Origin: Salisapilia sapeloensis
Taxonomy: Eukaryota > Oomycota > Peronosporomycetes > Peronosporales > Salisapiliaceae
Length of the DNA stretch: 42,531 bases
Direction: 5' to 3'
Assembly: GCA_023334545.1 (NCBI GenBank)
Contig: JAADVB010000167.1
Span: 1 to 42,531 of the forward strand
The notes beneath the pieces were generated by a model. It made no database searches. It saw only the letters and a program-made list of their open reading frames with translations, and was not told the DNA's origin. Numbering within the stretch: the stretch's first letter is position 1; every line of letters starts with the position of its first letter. Below are positions 39,611 through 42,531 of the stretch, piece by piece. The translations under genes and the position numbers were made by a program.

Positions 39611-40212
39611 AGCAAATTTATTTTCTTGTTCAAGATAGTGTCAAATGAATATCTTTGATTGGTTTAAAATAAAGCTTTTCCACGAATCTAATTGGAGTAA
39701 TGGGTATCTCTAAAAGTCGCAAAATTAGTGATGGACAAGAAAATGGACCTGGTTTTATTCTACTCGCGACGGCAAAATCGGCAGAGAAGAAGCTTTGAAG
39801 ACATCGCGATCGTACGTTTGAATCCAAAGATACTTCTCTATGACCGGATGGGTTTAAGGAAAGCTTCGTAGTCATATAAGCTGAGATGATGCGTTCTCCA
39901 TTGACAACGTACACCATTCTCATCGTAGCATACAAATATTTGGAATTGAGGCAAATAGCTTGACATGGATGCAGCAGTAAGGAGTACTCGTTTCCGTGGC
40001 CAGATATATGACCTGATCCATCTCTATGCATTTCGACGCTCCTCTTTTGAATCAACCAATTCAATCTTGGAACGCCGTAGATCTCTACTTGACAAGATGG
40101 CTACAATTTTACTTAGTTGAAGTAACCAAATCACGTAGATGAAGAATGTGCTAGGTTGGAAAATTAAATTCATGTTTGATTTAAAATCATGCGCAAAGTA
40201 GCACTAAAATAA
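39611..40212. other. Intergenic, possible gene relic
   Basis: A 144-residue minus-strand frame (39630-40064) is open but has no domain. Part of a neighbouring frame (VIEKYLWIQTYDRDVF) reads equally well, as if a frameshift had broken an older gene. I see nothing definite. Confidence 0.3.
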
Positions 40213-40926
40213 TTAGTTGCCCTTCTTGTTGGCGCGCTCGGCATCACGAGCAGCCTGGCTGGAAGCGCCCGTCGACTCGTTCTGGCCGGTCTTACCCTGA
40301 AGGGAGCGAACACCCTTGTCCCAGACCTGCGGCTGCTGGCGGCGCACTACAAGAGCGGCGATCATAACAAAGACAAGAGCCATGGCGCCCCATACACCGT
40401 AAGCCGGAGCGCACGAGTGGGCTCCCTTCTGACCAGCAGAAACGCAGTACTGGTTCGAGTCCTCGTCCTTGTAGGCGTTAACGTTCGGCATGTACTCGCC
40501 CGCCTTTTTGCTCCAGTCGCCCGTGCGAACCGAGTCACGGAGGTTTTCGAGCTGCGCTTGCTGCATCTCGAGCATACGCTGCATACGATCGTTGGTGTCC
40601 TGACCCACAGACTCAATCTGCTGACGCATCTGCTCCGAGAGCTGGTTAATGCGTTCACCCATTTCGTTCAACTCCTCCCTAGAGTACGATACACCGTGCT
40701 GTCCGTACTGGTGGGCAGCGTCCTTGACACCAGCCGCCTGGCGCTGGGCTTCGTTGGCGTAGTAGGTGGCTTGGTCCTGAGCAGTGTTACGGCCGGCCAT
40801 GTTCTTGACACGCTGCTTGGCATCTTCGTACACGCTTTCAGCAGCGCGCTGGTTCTCGGCAGCGTTGTGGCGAGCGTCTTCAGCCATGCGGCTGGACTTT
40901 TCGTTGGCGGTGTTGGCGAATCCCAT
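40213..40926 (-). CDS. Membrane-anchored amphipathic-helix protein, paralogue 1 (237 aa)
   Basis: Intronless, 237 residues from MGFANTANEK; an upstream in-frame Met at 40977 lies in the leader next to the promoter motif. Residues 1-135 are polar, Ala/Gln/Glu/Arg-rich and helical, like LEA or apolipoprotein-type amphipathic helices. Within them the core (52-104) includes YANEAQRQAAGVKDA, QYGQHGVSYSREELNEMGER and INQLSEQMRQQIE. A conserved GDWSKKAGEY block leads to NQYCVSAGQKG and HSCAPAYGVWG, with Cys161 and Cys172 just before the single transmembrane helix (about 177-194), then RRQQPQ and a polar Ser/Ala tail. There is no signal peptide. The divergent neighbour at 41594 is a close paralogue. 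Function unknown. Confidence 0.85.
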   Translation of the reverse strand: MGFANTANEKSSRMAEDARHNAAENQRAAESVYEDAKQRVKNMAGRNTAQDQATYYANEAQRQAAGVKDAAHQYGQHGVSYSREELNEMGERINQLSEQMRQQIESVGQDTNDRMQRMLEMQQAQLENLRDSVRTGDWSKKAGEYMPNVNAYKDEDSNQYCVSAGQKGAHSCAPAYGVWGAMALVFVMIAALVVRRQQPQVWDKGVRSLQGKTGQNESTGASSQAARDAERANKKGN

Positions 40927-40975
40927 TATGTTGTAGTGAGTGTGTAGTGAGTTGGTTGCTTGTGTGTTGGCAGTC

Positions 40976-40991
40976 AAATTCGGAAATGAGC
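40976..40991 (-). promoter_or_regulatory. Inr/FPR core promoter of paralogue 1
   Basis: GCTCATTTCCGAATTT on the minus strand, 50 bases before the ATG, fits the oomycete consensus GCTCATTYYNCAWTTT with one mismatch (G for C). Confidence 0.7.
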
Positions 40992-41545
40992 TTTTGAGGC
41001 GTTTTCAAGCCGAGTGCGTTCTGTCGGGATCGATGAGATTTTCCATTGCGACGTCGATATAATATCGTAGTAATTCTGATAATATGCGGAACTTGGTCGA
41101 ATTTAAATCTTTCACACAATTTCGACGCCACAGATGCTGCTCCCCTTGCTACATACACAGCAATAAGTACGTCATGTGCGAAACGCATATCTACCACTTG
41201 TCCAGCCATCTTGAAGTCTGAAACATGTCGAGTCTAATTTTTGAAGTTGCCGGCAACTTCAACTATCGATCTTCGTCTACGGTTACAAAAAATTAAATTT
41301 TCACCTCTTGTTTGTATTGGTCAATTTTACCGATTAGACTTACCGAAGGATGGAGAATGTAATACGTCGACTGTCCCAACTTCTATCCGAAGCTTTTAGC
41401 ACGTCGTAAAGCAGGAAGCGGCTCGAAGCGTAAATCAGGAAGACTGAAATACCAAGATAAATGCCTTATTTACGTGCAATCTGGTCGCAATTTGCACCGC
41501 ATTGTCTCGGAAACTAAAATTTACAAGTTGCTTTCCGCACTAAAA

Positions 41546-41561
41546 GCTCATTCCTGAATTT
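41546..41561 (+). promoter_or_regulatory. Inr/FPR core promoter of paralogue 2
   Basis: GCTCATTCCTGAATTT, 32 bases before the ATG, fits GCTCATTYYNCAWTTT with the same single mismatch as the motif of paralogue 1. Both are preceded by AAA and followed by a short pyrimidine-poor leader. Confidence 0.7.
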
Positions 41562-41593
41562 ACTTTCAACTACACAAGACAACTACCAACACT

Positions 41594-42313
41594 ATGGGCT
41601 ACGCTAGCAACATCAACGAACATGCTTCTCGTTTGAACGCAGATGCTCACCGCCAATGGGCTGACACCAAGCGAAGTGCCGAAGGCATGTACGAACGCGG
41701 TCAACAGAATATGAAGGACCGCATGGGCACCAACACGGTCGGCGACAAGGCTACCTACTACAGCCATGAAGCTCAGCGTCAGGCGGCTGGTGTCAAGGAT
41801 GCTGCCCAGCAGTACGGACAGCATGGTGTCTCGTACACTCGTGAAGAGATGAATGAGATGGGCGAACGCATTAACCAGCTCTCGGAGCAAATGCGCCAGC
41901 AGATTAACCAAGTCAACCAAGACACGATGGAGTCTGTTCGTCGTATGACTGAGGCGCAACAAGCGCAGCTTGAAAGCCTCCGTGAATCGGTCCGCACGGG
42001 CGACTGGAGCAAGAAGGCGGGCGAGTACGTGCCGAACGTTAGCGCTTACAAGGATGAGGACTCGAACCAGTACTGCATCTCTGCTGGTGAAAAGGGCCAG
42101 CATACCTGTGCGCCAACGTACAGTGTATGGGGTGGTATGACCTTGTTTGTTGTCGTTCTTGGTGCGCTCTTCCTCCGCCGTCAGCAGCCGCAAATGTTCA
42201 AGGACCAGCGCAAGCGTAACTTGGAGAAGAACGGACTGACGGAAGTCCAGCCATCGGAGCTTGCCCACGACGCTGCCAAGGAAGCCGAGCGCACTGGCCA
42301 CAAGTCGGTCTAA
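41594..42313 (+). CDS. Membrane-anchored amphipathic-helix protein, paralogue 2 (239 aa)
   Basis: Intronless, 239 residues beginning MGYASNINEH. Same layout as the divergent neighbour: polar helices, nearly identical core (QRQAAGVKDA, QQYGQHGVSYTREEMNEMGE, RINQLSEQMRQQI), the block RESVRTGDWSKKAGEYVPNV, then CISAGEKGQHTCAP with Cys161 and Cys172. A transmembrane helix at about 178-194 (GGMTLFVVVLGALFL) and RRQQPQ follow. The first 50 residues and the tail after residue 200 have diverged, while spacing between motifs is identical to residue 200. Strong constraint on the core and on the two cysteines suggests a retained function, perhaps membrane shaping, stress protection or structural scaffolding; this is speculation. 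Confidence 0.85.
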   Translation: MGYASNINEHASRLNADAHRQWADTKRSAEGMYERGQQNMKDRMGTNTVGDKATYYSHEAQRQAAGVKDAAQQYGQHGVSYTREEMNEMGERINQLSEQMRQQINQVNQDTMESVRRMTEAQQAQLESLRESVRTGDWSKKAGEYVPNVSAYKDEDSNQYCISAGEKGQHTCAPTYSVWGGMTLFVVVLGALFLRRQQPQMFKDQRKRNLEKNGLTEVQPSELAHDAAKEAERTGHKSV

Positions 42314-42362
42314 GGCCTTGAGCTTCACCATTTTTCTAACTTTAAATGCAGATTTTCTCTTC

Positions 42363-42531
42363 TTATGAAATTCGTGCACGTTTCGTATCGGACGTGTCTT
42401 CTTCCTTGACGGTGGTGTCTTGAGTTTCGGGTGCAGGAGGGTCGGTCGATGCTGCTGCCGTCGCCTGTGTCGAGTTGAGTTTCTCCAGGATCTCCGGCGC
42501 GTGCTTCTTGGTCAGCTGCACGAGGATCGAG
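42363..42531 (-). CDS. 3' end of an unidentified gene (runs off the window)
   Basis: Open on the minus strand from the window edge to a stop at 42363-42365, giving the last 55 residues of a protein. A helical piece (ILVQLTKKHAPEILEKLNST) is followed by an Ala/Thr/Pro-rich and acidic tail (AAASTDPPAPETQDTTVKEE) ending TKRARIS. The basic KRAR near the end could be part of a nuclear signal. Too little is present to name it. It is convergent with paralogue 2, 49 bp away. Confidence 0.6.
   Translation of the reverse strand, partial: SILVQLTKKHAPEILEKLNSTQATAAASTDPPAPETQDTTVKEEDTSDTKRARIS

Larger units (their letters stand above)
40927..41593. other. Shared intergenic region of the divergent paralogue pair
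   Basis: 667 bases between the two ATGs, with an Inr/FPR-like motif close to each. The middle is AT-rich. A 63-residue plus-strand frame (41046-41237) and an overlapping minus-strand frame up to 41209 are open, but neither has a recognisable content. Confidence 0.5.

Noticed and set aside
39630-40064. 144-residue minus-strand ORF
   Set aside because: No domain, no promoter-like motif, and protein-like text switches frame part-way; at best a relic.
41046-41237. 63-residue plus-strand ORF with a hydrophobic start
   Set aside because: Resembles a signal peptide, but it lies in the shared control region of the paralogue pair and lacks supporting context.

Overview
This is a gene-dense nuclear stretch of a eukaryote, most likely an oomycete (stramenopile). 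Three things point there. Almost every multi-exon gene has GT-AG introns of about 49-69 nt, often with a CTAAY-like branch site near the 3' end. Several genes carry an upstream motif close to the oomycete Inr/FPR core promoter GCTCATTYYNCAWTTT; both copies of the paralogue pair at the right end match it with one mismatch. The gene content (a diaminopimelate-type lysine enzyme fused to an aminotransferase, alongside ordinary animal/fungus-like nuclear and mitochondrial genes) also fits. Genus cannot be fixed from the sequence; the compact spacing and uniform short introns would suit a saprolegnialean or albuginalean oomycete.

Layout. 1-2.2 kb: mostly non-coding, holding one copy of an inverted dispersed repeat and one tiny Lys/Gly-rich ORF. 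2.2-7.5 kb: an RNA-binding multidomain protein (RRM, two CCCH, two B-box, R3H), a TFIIIC small subunit, complex I NDUFS8, RNA polymerase I RPA43, and a CAP-Gly/TBCC fusion. 7.5-10.2 kb: a YPPQQ-repeat protein, then non-coding sequence with the second repeat copy. 10.2-18.4 kb: prolyl oligopeptidase, a GDP-fucose-synthase-like protein lacking catalytic residues, a Swd1/RBBP5-like WD40 protein, eIF2-beta, mitochondrial uL24 and a Sec14-type lipid transfer protein. 18.4-25 kb: peroxisomal dienoyl-CoA reductase, two unknown proteins (one tail-anchored), two very small proteins and NUP54. 25-33.8 kb: HIS6, CSN8, an aminotransferase-DapB fusion, a WD40/coiled-coil/RING protein, a secreted glutathione peroxidase ending in HEEL, and a charged coiled-coil protein. 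33.8-37 kb is gene-poor. 37-42.5 kb: a DYRK kinase, a MEP50/WDR77-like WD40 protein, a divergent pair of membrane-anchored paralogues, and the 3' end of one more gene.

The genes are not a pathway cluster; they are mainly housekeeping genes packed head-to-head and tail-to-tail with 10-250 bp between them. Exon joins were worked out by eye from reading frame, splice sites and family resemblance, and every listed spliced CDS keeps a continuous frame.
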